Below, in pieces: positions 19,778 through 29,770 of a stretch of DNA of 59,542 bases; positions within the stretch are counted from its first letter, which is position 1, and every line of letters begins with the position of its first letter. Origin of the DNA: an uncultured beta proteobacterium (GTDB lineage: Bacteria; Pseudomonadota; Gammaproteobacteria; Burkholderiales; Rhodocyclaceae); contig CAINHS010000140.1 in NCBI GenBank assembly GCA_903848955.1, positions 1 through 59,542 of the forward strand, given 5' to 3'. Under the pieces are notes generated by a model. The model had not been told where the DNA came from. It did not search any database and was given only the letters and a program-made list of their open reading frames with translations. The translations under genes were made by a program, and so were the position numbers.

Positions 19778-20321
19778 CTTTGGCCTTCGAAACCACCACC
19801 AGCGCCGGGCGGATCACGCGTTCATGCAGGGCATAGCCTTTCTGCAGGACGGTGAGCACGGTATTGGCTTCAGTGGTGTCGTCGGTGGCCTCGATCTGGC
19901 TGATGGCCTGGTGCTTGTGCGGATCGAACTTTTCGCCGAGCGGGTTGATTTCCTTCAGGCCGGACTTCTCGAAGGCGGCTATCAACTGCCTGAGGGTCAG
20001 TTCGACCCCGGCCTTGAGATTCTCGGCGCTTTGATTTTCGCTGGCCAGCGCGGCTTCGAGGCTGTCCTTGACGGCCAGCAATTCACCGGAGAATTTCTCC
20101 ACGGCGAACTTGCCGGCCTTGCCGATGTCTTCCTGCGCGCGACGTCGCACGTTCTCGGTCTCGGCCTTGGCGCGCAACCAGGCATCGTGGTGCTCGACCG
20201 CCTTGAGTTCGGCGGCCTGGAGCAGTTCTTCGAGGCTGGGGATCACCGTGGCTTCGGCTGCCTCGGGACTCTGCGCCGCCGCGGCTTCCTGATCTTGAGG
20301 GATGGATGAATTGTCCTGCAT
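19773..20321 (-). CDS. grpE: Nucleotide exchange factor GrpE
   Basis: A 182-residue GrpE. It has a low-complexity acidic N-terminus, a long coiled coil (about residues 35-90, with the conserved [20 protein letters not shown]), and a C-terminal beta wing with [12 protein letters not shown] and [18 protein letters not shown]. It releases ADP from DnaK. The start at MQDNSSIP has GGAG nine bases upstream; an in-frame GTG-type extension is less likely. It is preceded by its own sigma32-type promoter. Confidence 0.97.
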   Translation of the reverse strand: MQDNSSIPQDQEAAAAQSPEAAEATVIPSLEELLQAAELKAVEHHDAWLRAKAETENVRRRAQEDIGKAGKFAVEKFSGELLAVKDSLEAALASENQSAENLKAGVELTLRQLIAAFEKSGLKEINPLGEKFDPHKHQAISQIEATDDTTEANTVLTVLQKGYALHERVIRPALVVVSKAKA

Positions 20322-20349
20322 GGGTCGGGCTCCGGAATAAACCCGACCC

Positions 20350-20377
20350 ATATCAGGGTGAATCCGGGTGCTTCAAG
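20350..20377 (-). promoter_or_regulatory. Sigma32-type heat-shock promoter for grpE
   Basis: On the minus strand CTTGAA (20377-20372), a 14-base spacer and CCTGATAT (20357-20350) fit the RpoH consensus with small -10 deviations. The expected start lies about 20 bases before the grpE ATG, leaving room for GGAG. The spacing is identical to that of the dnaK promoter. No CIRCE element for HrcA is seen near it. Confidence 0.7.
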
Positions 20378-20436
20378 TCCGCCCCGAACAATTATTTGCG
20401 TCGCGTCGCCCCGGTCGCCGGACGTTCTCTGCGGAA

Positions 20437-21552
20437 TCAGATGCTCAGATTGATTTCCTGCACCGTGCCTGGTGTTCCGTCTTCGGCAAGAAACACGCCG
20501 CTGGCCGCGACTGCGCCGAGATCGCTGTTTCCCGCGCCACGCAACTCGAAGGGGCTGGCGACACTGCCGGCCGCAATTGCACCGACCTGGCGCTGGCGGA
20601 GCGTTTCCAGACTGCCGTCCCCCTTGGCATCCGGCGTCCAGATGCGCAGCGACTCGAACGCGGCATCGTTTTCATCGATCCAGCCGTTGTGATCACTGTC
20701 CAGTGCAGACAGTTCGCTGAAGCCTGAGTCAGTTGCCGGGCCGAACAACTCACTGCCCGAGTCGATGCGGCCGTTGCCGTTGCGGTCGATGGCCAGATAG
20801 CCGCTGCCTGCCGTCAGCAACGCCAGGTTCTCGGTGCTGCCGTCACTGTTGAGATCGAAGGCGAAGCGGAGGTCGGAAAGTTGTGCGGCGGTGCCGTTGA
20901 AGTTGAGCACCAGCGGGTCCTTGCGCACGGCATCGCCGGAGCGGATGCTGAGCGAGGTTTCCTCGCGGTAGCTGCGGGTCATCGACACATCAAGTTTGAA
21001 GCTGATTTCCCTGCCATCTGCGGTCTTGACAGTGCCTTCGGCCGTAATCCGGGTCTGCTCCGATTCCTGGTGTACCGTACGGGAATCGTATTCGATGCCG
21101 AAGCCTGCGGGCCGTGCCGCTGCCGCTCGCGGCGCTGCGGCCGGGGCTGCTGCCCCGGGGCCGCTGATGGATGGCGGGGCGGCTCGATGGCCCACGTCTT
21201 TGGCAGAAAAGATCCGTATCGAGTGGCCGGTCAGCATTTCCACCATGGACTTGACGAGGGTGAGAAACGGATCGTTGGCGACAGCGTCGGCGGCTTCGTC
21301 TATGGCTGCCGCAGGCGGCGCAGTGACTGCGGTCTGCGGCGCCGGCAGCGCTGACATGGCGGCCCGAAGGTCGGCGGCGAGCGCAGTGAGGGCTGCTGAT
21401 GACAGCGAAACTGCGGAAGCCGTGGCTCCGGCACGGGTTTCAAAGTCGGGTCGGCGAGCACCTGTCCAGACGCGCAGGGATTGGCTCGATTCATCGACCG
21501 TGTTGCTCAGATGGCTTGATGTCAATGAATAGCCGGCGCTGTCGATTTTCAT
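20437..21552 (-). CDS. EF-hand-like calcium-binding hypothetical protein
   Basis: A 371-residue protein with no signal peptide that I can recognise. The N-terminal half is Ala/Ser/Pro-rich. The C-terminal half has three calcium-loop-like stretches: DLNSDGSTENLALL, DRNGNGRIDSGSELFG and DSDHNGWIDENDAAF, as in EF-hand or dockerin-type repeats. Many such proteins in this class are secreted by type I systems, but no exporter is nearby. The start was set at MKIDSAG because GAGG lies nine bases upstream; the ATG three codons earlier is too close to it. Function unknown. Confidence 0.75.
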   Translation of the reverse strand: MKIDSAGYSLTSSHLSNTVDESSQSLRVWTGARRPDFETRAGATASAVSLSSAALTALAADLRAAMSALPAPQTAVTAPPAAAIDEAADAVANDPFLTLVKSMVEMLTGHSIRIFSAKDVGHRAAPPSISGPGAAAPAAAPRAAAARPAGFGIEYDSRTVHQESEQTRITAEGTVKTADGREISFKLDVSMTRSYREETSLSIRSGDAVRKDPLVLNFNGTAAQLSDLRFAFDLNSDGSTENLALLTAGSGYLAIDRNGNGRIDSGSELFGPATDSGFSELSALDSDHNGWIDENDAAFESLRIWTPDAKGDGSLETLRQRQVGAIAAGSVASPFELRGAGNSDLGAVAASGVFLAEDGTPGTVQEINLSI

Positions 21553-21669
21553 GATGGGCATCCTCTGGCGCCGGTTCCCGGCACCTGTCCCATCCTTAAC
21601 GGCCGGCGCTGCGGAAAACTGAATACCGCGAAGTTTCAGCTGAACTTGTGCCGCCCCTTGACCAAAACC

Positions 21670-22104
21670 TCAGGGCTGACTTCGAACCCAGCGAACGATG
21701 CCGGCGGCATCCATCGCGCCTGCCTGGCGCGCAACTTCGCGACCGTCGCGGAACAGCGCCAGCGTCGGAATCGAGCGGATGGCAAAACGCGCGGCGAGTT
21801 GCTGTTCCGCCTCGGTATTTACCTTGGCCAGACGGAACTCCGGTTCAAGTGCCTGAGCCGCCTTGGCGAAGGCGGGCGCCATGGTGCGGCACGGGCCGCA
21901 CCATGGCGCCCAGAAATCGACCAGCAGCGGGATGCCGGAGCGGGTCATGTGGCTATCGAAGTTTGCCGCGCCGAGTTCCAGCGGCTCGCCGCTGAAAAGG
22001 GCTGCCTTGCATTTGCCGCAAGTGCCGCCATCGGCGAGGCGTCCGGCCGGCAGGCGATTGGCGGCATGGCAGCGGGGGCAAACGACGATCAAGCTTGCAG
22101 GCAT
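21670..22104 (-). CDS. trxC: Thioredoxin 2 (zinc-binding)
   Basis: A 144-residue TrxC. An N-terminal zinc ribbon (Cys9, Cys12, Cys29, Cys32) precedes a thioredoxin fold with the active site WCGPC at 68-72 and the cis-Pro segment RSIPTLALF. It reduces protein disulfides under oxidative stress. The ATG at MPASLIVV has GGAG seven bases upstream. That GGAG touches one arm of an 11-bp inverted repeat, so translation could be gated. It follows hrcA and hemH on the same strand. Confidence 0.95.
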   Translation of the reverse strand: MPASLIVVCPRCHAANRLPAGRLADGGTCGKCKAALFSGEPLELGAANFDSHMTRSGIPLLVDFWAPWCGPCRTMAPAFAKAAQALEPEFRLAKVNTEAEQQLAARFAIRSIPTLALFRDGREVARQAGAMDAAGIVRWVRSQP

Positions 22105-22112
22105 GGCAAACT

Positions 22113-22140
22113 CCATATATCAGGTACTGCTGATATATGG
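22113..22140 (-). promoter_or_regulatory. 11-bp perfect inverted repeat overlapping the trxC ribosome-binding site
   Basis: CCATATATCAG (22113-22123) and CTGATATATGG (22130-22140) form a perfect 11-bp stem with a six-base loop. In the trxC mRNA the 3' arm runs into the GGAG at 22114-22111. The sequence is very AT-rich against its GC-rich surroundings. It could be a transcription-factor operator or an RNA hairpin that hides the ribosome-binding site. Confidence 0.7.
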
Positions 22141-22155
22141 GCGCCAGGCACAACT

Positions 22156-23253
22156 TCAAGCGGAGTTCTTGTCCTCGGCGCCCAGCGCCTTGGCACGCGC
22201 GGCCGCTGCCGTATCGGTCTGGGCGGCGACCGGCCAGCCGGAGAGATGGGTCGTCACCAGTTCGCGCAGTGCCTCGATCCAGTCGGGGCGTTCGTTTACG
22301 CAGGGGATGTAGCGGAACTCCTTGCCGCCCGAGGAGAGAAATGCCGCCTTGCATTCCAGCGCGATTTCTTCCAGCGTTTCCAGGCAATCGGCAACGAAGC
22401 CGGGACAGACGACATCGACCCGCGCCGTACCTTCCCGGGCGAGTTTTTCCAATGATGCCTGGGTGTAGGGTTGCAGCCACTCGGCCTTGCCGAAGCGCGA
22501 CTGGAAGCTGACCAGATAATCCTTTCCGGTCAGTTCCAGTGCTTCGGCGAGCAAGCGTCCGGTCTTCTGGCATTCACAATAGTAGGGGTCGCCGAGGTCG
22601 AGCGAGCGGCGCGGTATCCCATGAAAACTGATCACCAGTTTGTCTGCCCTGCCGTGTGCCGCCCAGTGCTCGCGCACGCTGGCGGCCAGTGCCCGTATGT
22701 AGCCGGGGTGGTCGTGGAAGTGTTTGACAAAGCGCAGTTCCGGCGGGTTGCGGCTGCGCTTGAGCCAGTCGGCGACATCATCCATCACGCTGGCGGTGCT
22801 GCTTGCGGCGTATTGCGGGTAGAGCGGGACGACCAGAACGCGCTCGACGCCTTCGCCCTTGAAGCGGTCGAGAACGCTGCCGATCGAGGGTTGGCCGTAG
22901 CGCATGGCTGACGCCACGACAATTTCCGCGGCGCCGGCTTGCCCCAGCCAGCCCTTGAGCAGCTTGGCCTGGCGCTCGGTATGGACTTTCAGCGGCGAAC
23001 CGTCCTGCAGCCAGATTTTGGCGTACTTGGCGGCTGATTTTGCCGGGCGCAGATTGAGGATGATGCCGTTCAGGATCAGCCACCAGACCGGGCGCGGGAT
23101 TTCGACTATGCGCGGATCCCAGAGAAACTGCTTGAGATAGCGGCGCAATGCAACCGCCGTCGGCGCTTCAGGGGTGCCGAGATTCACCAGCAGGACGGCG
23201 GTACGGCGCGGGGTACCATGGTGCGGCGCGGGTTCGGCAGCGTAGCGGGACAT
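22156..23253 (-). CDS. hemH: Ferrochelatase
   Basis: A 365-residue ferrochelatase that inserts iron into protoporphyrin IX as the last step of haem synthesis. It opens with [13 protein letters not shown], and the active site His is in VISFHGIP. The late motif [15 protein letters not shown] is intact. The start at [10 protein letters not shown] lies one base after the hrcA stop, so the two are coupled. The hrcA-hemH order is seen in other betaproteobacteria. Confidence 0.97.
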   Translation of the reverse strand: MSRYAAEPAPHHGTPRRTAVLLVNLGTPEAPTAVALRRYLKQFLWDPRIVEIPRPVWWLILNGIILNLRPAKSAAKYAKIWLQDGSPLKVHTERQAKLLKGWLGQAGAAEIVVASAMRYGQPSIGSVLDRFKGEGVERVLVVPLYPQYAASSTASVMDDVADWLKRSRNPPELRFVKHFHDHPGYIRALAASVREHWAAHGRADKLVISFHGIPRRSLDLGDPYYCECQKTGRLLAEALELTGKDYLVSFQSRFGKAEWLQPYTQASLEKLAREGTARVDVVCPGFVADCLETLEEIALECKAAFLSSGGKEFRYIPCVNERPDWIEALRELVTTHLSGWPVAAQTDTAAAARAKALGAEDKNSA

Positions 23254-23254
23254 A

Positions 23255-24274
23255 TCAGGGAGTGGCAAGTGCCGAGGAAAGAAGCCGGGCGGTGATGTCG
23301 ACGATGGGAATGACGCGCTCATAGGCCATGCGCGTCGGGCCGATGACGCCGATGGTGCCGACGATCTGGCCGTCGACTTCATAGGGTGCGGCGACCACGC
23401 TGCATTCGTCGAGCGGTGCGATGCCGGACTCGCCGCCGATGAATACCTGCACGCCGTCGGCGCGGCAGGACAGTTCCAGCAACTGCGCCAGGCCGGTTCT
23501 TTGCTCGAACAGATCGAAGAGGCGGCGCAAGCGCGTCATGTTGGACGACAGGTCCTCGACGCCGAGCAGGTTCTTCTCGCCGCTGATGACGTATTGCATC
23601 GAGGTGTCGGCGATGGCCTGGTTGCTGGCGTCGAGTGCGGCGGTCATCAGTTCCGACATGTCGGCGCGCAATTGCCTCAGTTCTTCCATGACGCGGGCCC
23701 GTACCTGATCGAAGTCGAGTCCGAAGCAGTTCTGGTTCAGGTAGTTAGCCGCCGTCACCAGTTCGGACGGGCTGTAATTGCGCTGGGTGAACAGGATGCG
23801 GTTCTGCACGTCGCCGTCAGCGGTGACGATGATCAGCAGAATGCGCTTGTCGGACAGGCTGAGAAACTCGATCTGACGGATGCGCGGCTGCTGGCGGCGC
23901 GGTGCCACCACCACCCCGGCAAATGCCGTGAGCTGCGACAGCAGCTGCGAAGCGTGGCTGATCACCAGTTGCGGCTGGTCGGGCTGGATGGCGTCCTGAA
24001 TCTCGGAAAGCTCGCTGCCTTGCAGCGGTTTGACCGTCAGCAGGGAATCGACGAAGAGCCGGTAGCCCAGCGGCGTCGGCACCCGCCCGGCCGAGGTGTG
24101 CGGGCTGGCGATGAAGCCCATTTCTTCCAGGTCCGACATCACGTTGCGTATCGTCGCCGGCGAGAGTTCGAGGCCCGAGTATTTTGAAAGCGTGCGCGAA
24201 CCGACCGGCTGACCTTCGGCGATATAGCGTTCGATCAGGGTTTTCAGCAGGGTTTGTGCGCGGTAGTCGAGCAT
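23255..24274 (-). CDS. hrcA: Heat-inducible transcription repressor HrcA
   Basis: A 339-residue repressor. An N-terminal winged helix ([30 protein letters not shown] begins it, described here in part) is followed by the GAF-like and inserted dimerisation domains. It binds CIRCE (TTAGCACTC-N9-GAGTGCTAA) and normally controls groESL, and in some species dnaK. No CIRCE is visible in this window, so its targets are probably groESL elsewhere; here grpE and dnaK carry sigma32-type promoters. Confidence 0.96.
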   Translation of the reverse strand: MLDYRAQTLLKTLIERYIAEGQPVGSRTLSKYSGLELSPATIRNVMSDLEEMGFIASPHTSAGRVPTPLGYRLFVDSLLTVKPLQGSELSEIQDAIQPDQPQLVISHASQLLSQLTAFAGVVVAPRRQQPRIRQIEFLSLSDKRILLIIVTADGDVQNRILFTQRNYSPSELVTAANYLNQNCFGLDFDQVRARVMEELRQLRADMSELMTAALDASNQAIADTSMQYVISGEKNLLGVEDLSSNMTRLRRLFDLFEQRTGLAQLLELSCRADGVQVFIGGESGIAPLDECSVVAAPYEVDGQIVGTIGVIGPTRMAYERVIPIVDITARLLSSALATP

Positions 24275-24338
24275 GGGCTCGATTGTAGCCAACAAACCGC
24301 CATAAAAAGCCGGCGTCAATTGTGGTTTAATCAGACGC

Positions 24339-25229
24339 ATGACCGCCCCCGCAACCGAAGCATTCCATACCATCGCCCTGATCGGCAAATACCAGAGCCG
24401 GGAAATTGCCGAGTCGCTGCGGGCGCTGGCGACGTTTCTCAGCGGGCGTGGCGCCGAGGTCCTGCTGGAAGAAGAAACCGCGGCAGCGGTGGGTGCCAAC
24501 GGTTACGCCGTGGCCAGTTACGAGGCCATCGGCGCCCGTGCCGGGCTGGCGGTGATCCTCGGCGGCGACGGCACCATGCTCAACGCCGCGCGGCACCTGG
24601 CCGGGTTCGCGGTGCCGCTGGTCGGCATCAATCAGGGGCGGCTCGGATTCATGACGGACATTTCCCTTGATGCCATGATCGAGAGCATCACCGCCTTGCT
24701 CGAGGGCAAGTTCTCGCGTGAGCAGAGGTTTCTGCTCAACGCCGAGGTGCTGCGCGATGGCGAACCGGCGTTTCAGACCCTGGCGCTGAACGATGTAGTG
24801 GTCAACAAGGGCGACATCGGCCGCATGATAGAACTGGAAGTCAAGGTCGATGGCGAACTGATCCACATTCTGCGTGCCGACGGCCTGATCGTATCCACAC
24901 CGACCGGATCCACCGCCTACGCGCTGTCCGCCAACGGCCCGATTCTTCATCCCGCGGTACCCGGCATTGCCATCGTGCCGCTGTGTCCGCATGCCCTGTC
25001 GAACCGGCCGATCACGGTCAGCGACAGCAGCACGATCGACATCGCCTTGCTGCCGCCCCACGATGCAAGGCTGCACTTCGACGGCCAGACGCGCTTCGAT
25101 GCCCGTGCCGGCGACGTGGTGCGCATCGCGCGTTCGCGCCACAACCTCACATTGCTGCACCCGCCCGGCTACAGCTATTTCGCCATGCTGCGGGAAAAGC
25201 TGCACTGGAGTTCGACTCCCCGCCACTGA
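24339..25229 (+). CDS. nadK: NAD kinase
   Basis: A 296-residue kinase making NADP from NAD and ATP or polyphosphate. The GGDGT motif is at residues 75-79; the NE/D motif is in [16 protein letters not shown]; the glycine-rich [16 protein letters not shown] is intact. It is divergent from hrcA across 64 bases, and recN begins three bases after its stop. hrcA-nadK-recN is a common cluster. Confidence 0.97.
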   Translation: MTAPATEAFHTIALIGKYQSREIAESLRALATFLSGRGAEVLLEEETAAAVGANGYAVASYEAIGARAGLAVILGGDGTMLNAARHLAGFAVPLVGINQGRLGFMTDISLDAMIESITALLEGKFSREQRFLLNAEVLRDGEPAFQTLALNDVVVNKGDIGRMIELEVKVDGELIHILRADGLIVSTPTGSTAYALSANGPILHPAVPGIAIVPLCPHALSNRPITVSDSSTIDIALLPPHDARLHFDGQTRFDARAGDVVRIARSRHNLTLLHPPGYSYFAMLREKLHWSSTPRH

Positions 25230-25232
25230 AAT

Positions 25233-26885
25233 ATGTTGCTGAGCCTGATCGTCCGCGATTTCGTCATTGTCGACCGCCTTGAGCTCGAGTTCGGCAAGGG
25301 GTTCGGCGCCCTGACCGGCGAGACCGGTGCCGGCAAGTCGATCCTGGTCGACGCGCTGGCGCTGGCGCTGGGTGAGCGTGCCGACGCCTCGGTGGTGCGC
25401 AGCGGTGCGGAGCGGGCCGAGATTTCGGCCGAGTTCGAGGTGGCGCCGGATAGCGCGCTGCAAGCTTGGCTGCGGGCCGGCGATTACGATACCGATGCCT
25501 GCCTGCTGCGCCGCGTGATCGACAGCGCCGGGCGATCACGCGGCTACATCAACGGCGCGGCGGCAACCCTCGGCCAGATGCGTGAAGTGGCGGACTTCCT
25601 GGCCGACATCCACGGCCAGAATGCCCATCATTCCCTGTTGCGCGCCGATGCCCAGCGCAGTTTGCTCGATACCCATGCCGGGGCTCAGGTGCTGGCCGCA
25701 GCGGCAGCTGCGGCCTACGCTGCCTGGCGTGCGGCGCGCGAGGCGCGTCAGGCCGCCGAGAAGGATGTCGAGGCGACCGTGCGCGAGCGCGAACTGCTCG
25801 AGTGGCAGGTGAAGGAACTTGTGGCGCTCGGCTTCGATGCCGCCGAATGGCAGGATACGGAACAGGAACAGCGCCGGTTGGGCAATGCCAATGCTTTGCT
25901 GGAAGGTGCCGGCGCGGCGCTGGCGGCGCTCGACGAAGGCGAGGTGGCGAGCCTGCCGCTGCTTCAGCACGCCGGGGCGCGACTGGCGGAATTGACCGGC
26001 TTCGATCCGGCATTGAGCGAGGCAGCCCAGTTGTTCGAAACGGCGCTCATCCAGTTGGAAGAGTCGGCGCAGGCCCTGCGGCGTTATCAGGACCGGCTGG
26101 AACTCGATCCGTCACGCCTGAACGAACTCGACAATCGCATCAATGCGGTGACGCAGATGGCGCGCAAGCATCGTGTCACGCCGGAGGAGTTGCCCGAACT
26201 GCGGCAGGGGCTGCAAGCCCGTCTCGCCGAACTCACGCTGCGTGCCGATCCGGTGGCCTTGGCCGAGCGGGAGCGCAAGGCGGAAGCGGCTTTCCGCGAG
26301 GTGGCGCAGAAGCTCTCGGCGCTGCGGATCAAGACCGCCGGGGCGCTGTCTGCTGCCGTGACCACCGGCATGCAGGAACTGGCCATGAGCGGCGGGCGTT
26401 TCGAGATTGCGCTGGAGCCTCTGGCCGAAGGCGCTTCCTGCGGCCTCGAAACCGTCGAGTTCCGCGTCTCGGCGAATGCCGGCCAGCCGCTGCGGCCGCT
26501 GGCCAAGGTGGCTTCGGGCGGCGAGTTGTCGCGCATCGGGCTCGCCCTGCAGGTCATCGCCAGCCAGGCGAATCCGGCGGGCACGCTGATTTTCGACGAA
26601 GTCGACGTCGGCATCGGCGGTCGCGTCGCCGAAATTGTCGGCCGCATGCTGCGTGAGTTGGGCAAGAGCAGGCAGGTGCTGTGCGTGACCCATCTGCCGC
26701 AGGTGGCGGCGCAGGCCGACTGGCAATGGTCGATCGCCAAGCAGACGCGCGACGGCGCGACGTCGTCGTCGGTCCATGTACTGGATCAGGACGCGCGCAT
26801 CGACGAGATTGCACGCATGCTGGGCGGTGAAAAAATCACCGAAACCACGCGCCGCCATGCGGCGGAGATGCTCGGCTCGAAATAG
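25233..26885 (+). CDS. recN: DNA repair protein RecN
   Basis: A 550-residue SMC-like ATPase for double-strand break repair. Walker A GETGAGKS is at 29-36, a coiled coil fills the middle (about 150-350), the ABC signature SGGELSRIGLALQ is near 428, and Walker B is IFDEVDVGIGG near 450. Its SOS box, if any, would have to lie before nadK; I see no clear one. Confidence 0.97.
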   Translation: MLLSLIVRDFVIVDRLELEFGKGFGALTGETGAGKSILVDALALALGERADASVVRSGAERAEISAEFEVAPDSALQAWLRAGDYDTDACLLRRVIDSAGRSRGYINGAAATLGQMREVADFLADIHGQNAHHSLLRADAQRSLLDTHAGAQVLAAAAAAAYAAWRAAREARQAAEKDVEATVRERELLEWQVKELVALGFDAAEWQDTEQEQRRLGNANALLEGAGAALAALDEGEVASLPLLQHAGARLAELTGFDPALSEAAQLFETALIQLEESAQALRRYQDRLELDPSRLNELDNRINAVTQMARKHRVTPEELPELRQGLQARLAELTLRADPVALAERERKAEAAFREVAQKLSALRIKTAGALSAAVTTGMQELAMSGGRFEIALEPLAEGASCGLETVEFRVSANAGQPLRPLAKVASGGELSRIGLALQVIASQANPAGTLIFDEVDVGIGGRVAEIVGRMLRELGKSRQVLCVTHLPQVAAQADWQWSIAKQTRDGATSSSVHVLDQDARIDEIARMLGGEKITETTRRHAAEMLGSK

Positions 26886-27005
26886 CCGCCATTCGCGGCG
26901 AACGGAAGAACGGGAAGCCGCCATTCGATATGCGCCGGTGATATTATTGCCTGCAACGCGGCAAAGCAGCAGGCGTCCTTCCATTCGTTCCAGTTCCAGA
27001 AACCA

Positions 27006-29726
27006 ATGAGTCAAGAAGATCATTTCATGGATACCACTCATCGGATCAAGTATTCCCAACTTATTGATATTCCGAAGCTGCAAGCGCTGATGGAAAGCTT
27101 TAGCCAAGTGATCGGGATCGCCAACGCGGTGATTGACGTCGAAGGAAATGTCATCGTCAGTGCCGGTTGGCAAGCTGCCTGTACTGACTTTCATCGTGTC
27201 AATTCAGAGACCTGTCACCGCTGTATTGAAAGCGACACCTCGCTTGTGGATAGCATGACACGTGGAACCCCCTACGCGGTGTACCGTTGCCTCAACGGCC
27301 TTGTCGATACTGCTGCGCCGATCATGGTAGGCGACGAACACGTTGCAAACGTCTTTACCGGACAGTTCTTGACAGAAGTTCCTGATCTCGAGTTCTTTCG
27401 CGGGCAGGCTCAGCAGTTTGGTTTCGATGAGAACAGCTATCTTGACGCCATCGCCAAGGTTCCAGTTCTTCCGCAAGAGCGGGTCGAATCCATCACCCGG
27501 CTATATGCTCAGCTTGCCGGCATGCTGGCGGACAACGGGCTGGACCGTTTGAAGCAGGAAAAGGCCACAGCCAATCTGGAATCCCTGAACGCAGCCCTGG
27601 AGACAAAGGTTGCGCTGCGCACCGAGGCGCTGCGCGAAGGCGATGAGGCCCTCCGCAATATTCTGGACACCACGCTCGATGGTTTCTGGCGTACTGACAC
27701 TCAAGGCCGGTTGCTTGACGTCAATCCGACCTACTGTCGGCAGTCGGGGTATGCACGTGAGGAATTGATCGGGATGCACGTAGCCGATCTTGAAGCAGCG
27801 GAGAGCGCTGCCGACACGGCAAAACACATTCGCCACCTCATCGAGACGGGCGGCGACCAGTTTGAATCCAGGCATCGCCGCAAGGATGGCTCGATCTGGG
27901 ATGTCGAGGTAAGTTCAACTTATCAAGATACTTTTGGTGGGCACTTTTGTGTCTTTTTGCGTGACATCACCGAGCGCAAGCAGGCCCAGACTCTGGTGTT
28001 GCGGCAGGCCCAGCGTGCCGAAGCGCTGCTGCAACTGCCGCGACTCTCCGCGGAACTGGATGAGCATGCCTTCATGCAGCGCAGCCTGACCCTCGCGGAA
28101 GACCTTACCGGCAGCACGGTGTCGTTCATGCATTTCGTCAACGACGACGAGGAAACGGTCGAACTGGTGGCATGGTCGCAACGAACCATTGCCCATTACT
28201 GCCAGGCGGCATTCGATCGCCACTACCCGGTGTCCAGCGCCGGCATCTGGGCGGATGCAGTACGTCAGCACGCGCCGGTGGTTTGCAACGACTACGCAAG
28301 CTATCCGGGAAAAATGGGGCTGCCCGACGGGCACGCTCAACTCATGCGATTTGTCTCGGTACCGGTGATCGAGAATGGCAAGGTCGTCATGCTCACCGGG
28401 GTGGGAAACAGTGCCGCCGCCTACGACGAGTTCGATCTGGAATCGGTGCAATTGCTCAGCAACGACATCTGGCACATCGTTCAGCGCCGTCGCGACCAGC
28501 AAGACCTGATACAGCAGAAAGCGCTGCTGGAAGCCCGTGTGGCGCAGCGAACCGAGGCACTTGAGGCCGCCAGCGAAAGGGCCGAAGCCGCCAACATCGC
28601 CAAGAGCGCCTTCCTCGCCAACATGAGCCACGAAATCCGCACGCCGATGAACGGCATCATCGGCATGGCGAATATCCTGCGCCGCGAAGGCGTGACAAGC
28701 AAACAGGCACAACGCCTCGACACCATCGATGCCTCTGCGCAGCATCTGTTGTCGGTCATTAACGACGTCCTCGACATCTCGAAGATCGAGGCCGGCAAGT
28801 TCGAGTTGGAAGAAACTCCGGTCGTCGTCAGCAGTCTGCTGGCCAATGTCAGTTCCATCCTGTCGGAGCGAGTCAAGGCCAAGGGTATCCATCTGCTGAT
28901 CGAGACCGGGCACCTGCCACACAACCTGGTGGGCGACCCGACACGGTTACAACAGGCGCTGCTCAATTACGCCACCAACGCCGTCAAGTTCACCGAAAAG
29001 GGCACCGTGACGCTACGCACCCTCATGCAGGAAGAGACCGACGATTCGGTGCTGGTGCGCTTCGAGGTAAGGGATACCGGCATCGGCATCGAACCCGATG
29101 CCATGTCCCGACTCTTCAGTACCTTTGAGCAGGCCGACAATTCGATGACCCGCAAGTACGGCGGCACCGGACTTGGTCTGGCGATCACCCGGCGGCTGGC
29201 CCAACTGATGGGCGGTGAAGCTGGCGCTGACAGCACTCCGGGCGTCGGCAGCACGTTCTGGCTTACCGTGAAACTGAAGAAGGGCGACGAGGCGATGGCG
29301 TCGCCGGCAACGGCAGTCAATGCCGAAGCAGTGATTCGGCAACGCTACTCCGGCCAGCGCATTCTGGTGGTTGATGACGAGCCGATCAACCGCGAAGTCG
29401 CCCTGATTCAGCTTGAAGCGGTCGATCTTGTGCTGGACACGGCAGAGGATGGCGCCGAGGCCGTCACCATGGCACGGAAGAGCAGCTACGCGGCCATCTT
29501 CATGGACATGCAGATGCCGAAACTGAACGGGCTGGAGGCGACTCAGGAGATACGTCAGCTTCCCGGATATCGGGACACACCGATCATCGCCATGACCGCC
29601 AACGCGTTTGCCGAGGACAAGGAGCGCTGCCGCCAGGCCGGGATGAACCACTTCCTGATCAAGCCATTCAACCCCGACCAGTTGTTTGCGGTCTTGCTGC
29701 GCGCGCTAAGTCGGAGCGAAGGCTAG
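27006..29726 (+). CDS. PocR-PAS-GAF hybrid sensor histidine kinase
   Basis: A 906-residue soluble hybrid kinase. Order: PocR ligand-binding domain (about 15-175, with the CHRCIESD cysteine motif at 70-77), coiled coil, PAS (about 215-325, ending in [10 protein letters not shown]), GAF (about 340-490), coiled coil, HisKA (phosphoryl His542 in NMSHEIRTP), HATPase (N654/N658, DTGIGI, GTGLGL), receiver (acceptor Asp834 in FMDMQMP, Lys886). PocR domains sense small molecules such as propanediol-type compounds. There are no membrane segments, no HPt and no partner regulator nearby, so it is an orphan. The start is uncertain (ATG 27006 or 27027). Confidence 0.93.
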   Translation: MSQEDHFMDTTHRIKYSQLIDIPKLQALMESFSQVIGIANAVIDVEGNVIVSAGWQAACTDFHRVNSETCHRCIESDTSLVDSMTRGTPYAVYRCLNGLVDTAAPIMVGDEHVANVFTGQFLTEVPDLEFFRGQAQQFGFDENSYLDAIAKVPVLPQERVESITRLYAQLAGMLADNGLDRLKQEKATANLESLNAALETKVALRTEALREGDEALRNILDTTLDGFWRTDTQGRLLDVNPTYCRQSGYAREELIGMHVADLEAAESAADTAKHIRHLIETGGDQFESRHRRKDGSIWDVEVSSTYQDTFGGHFCVFLRDITERKQAQTLVLRQAQRAEALLQLPRLSAELDEHAFMQRSLTLAEDLTGSTVSFMHFVNDDEETVELVAWSQRTIAHYCQAAFDRHYPVSSAGIWADAVRQHAPVVCNDYASYPGKMGLPDGHAQLMRFVSVPVIENGKVVMLTGVGNSAAAYDEFDLESVQLLSNDIWHIVQRRRDQQDLIQQKALLEARVAQRTEALEAASERAEAANIAKSAFLANMSHEIRTPMNGIIGMANILRREGVTSKQAQRLDTIDASAQHLLSVINDVLDISKIEAGKFELEETPVVVSSLLANVSSILSERVKAKGIHLLIETGHLPHNLVGDPTRLQQALLNYATNAVKFTEKGTVTLRTLMQEETDDSVLVRFEVRDTGIGIEPDAMSRLFSTFEQADNSMTRKYGGTGLGLAITRRLAQLMGGEAGADSTPGVGSTFWLTVKLKKGDEAMASPATAVNAEAVIRQRYSGQRILVVDDEPINREVALIQLEAVDLVLDTAEDGAEAVTMARKSSYAAIFMDMQMPKLNGLEATQEIRQLPGYRDTPIIAMTANAFAEDKERCRQAGMNHFLIKPFNPDQLFAVLLRALSRSEG

Positions 29727-29770
29727 CGGCAGCTTGAATCCGCTTCCATGAAGCAGCGACTGGCTGTCTG

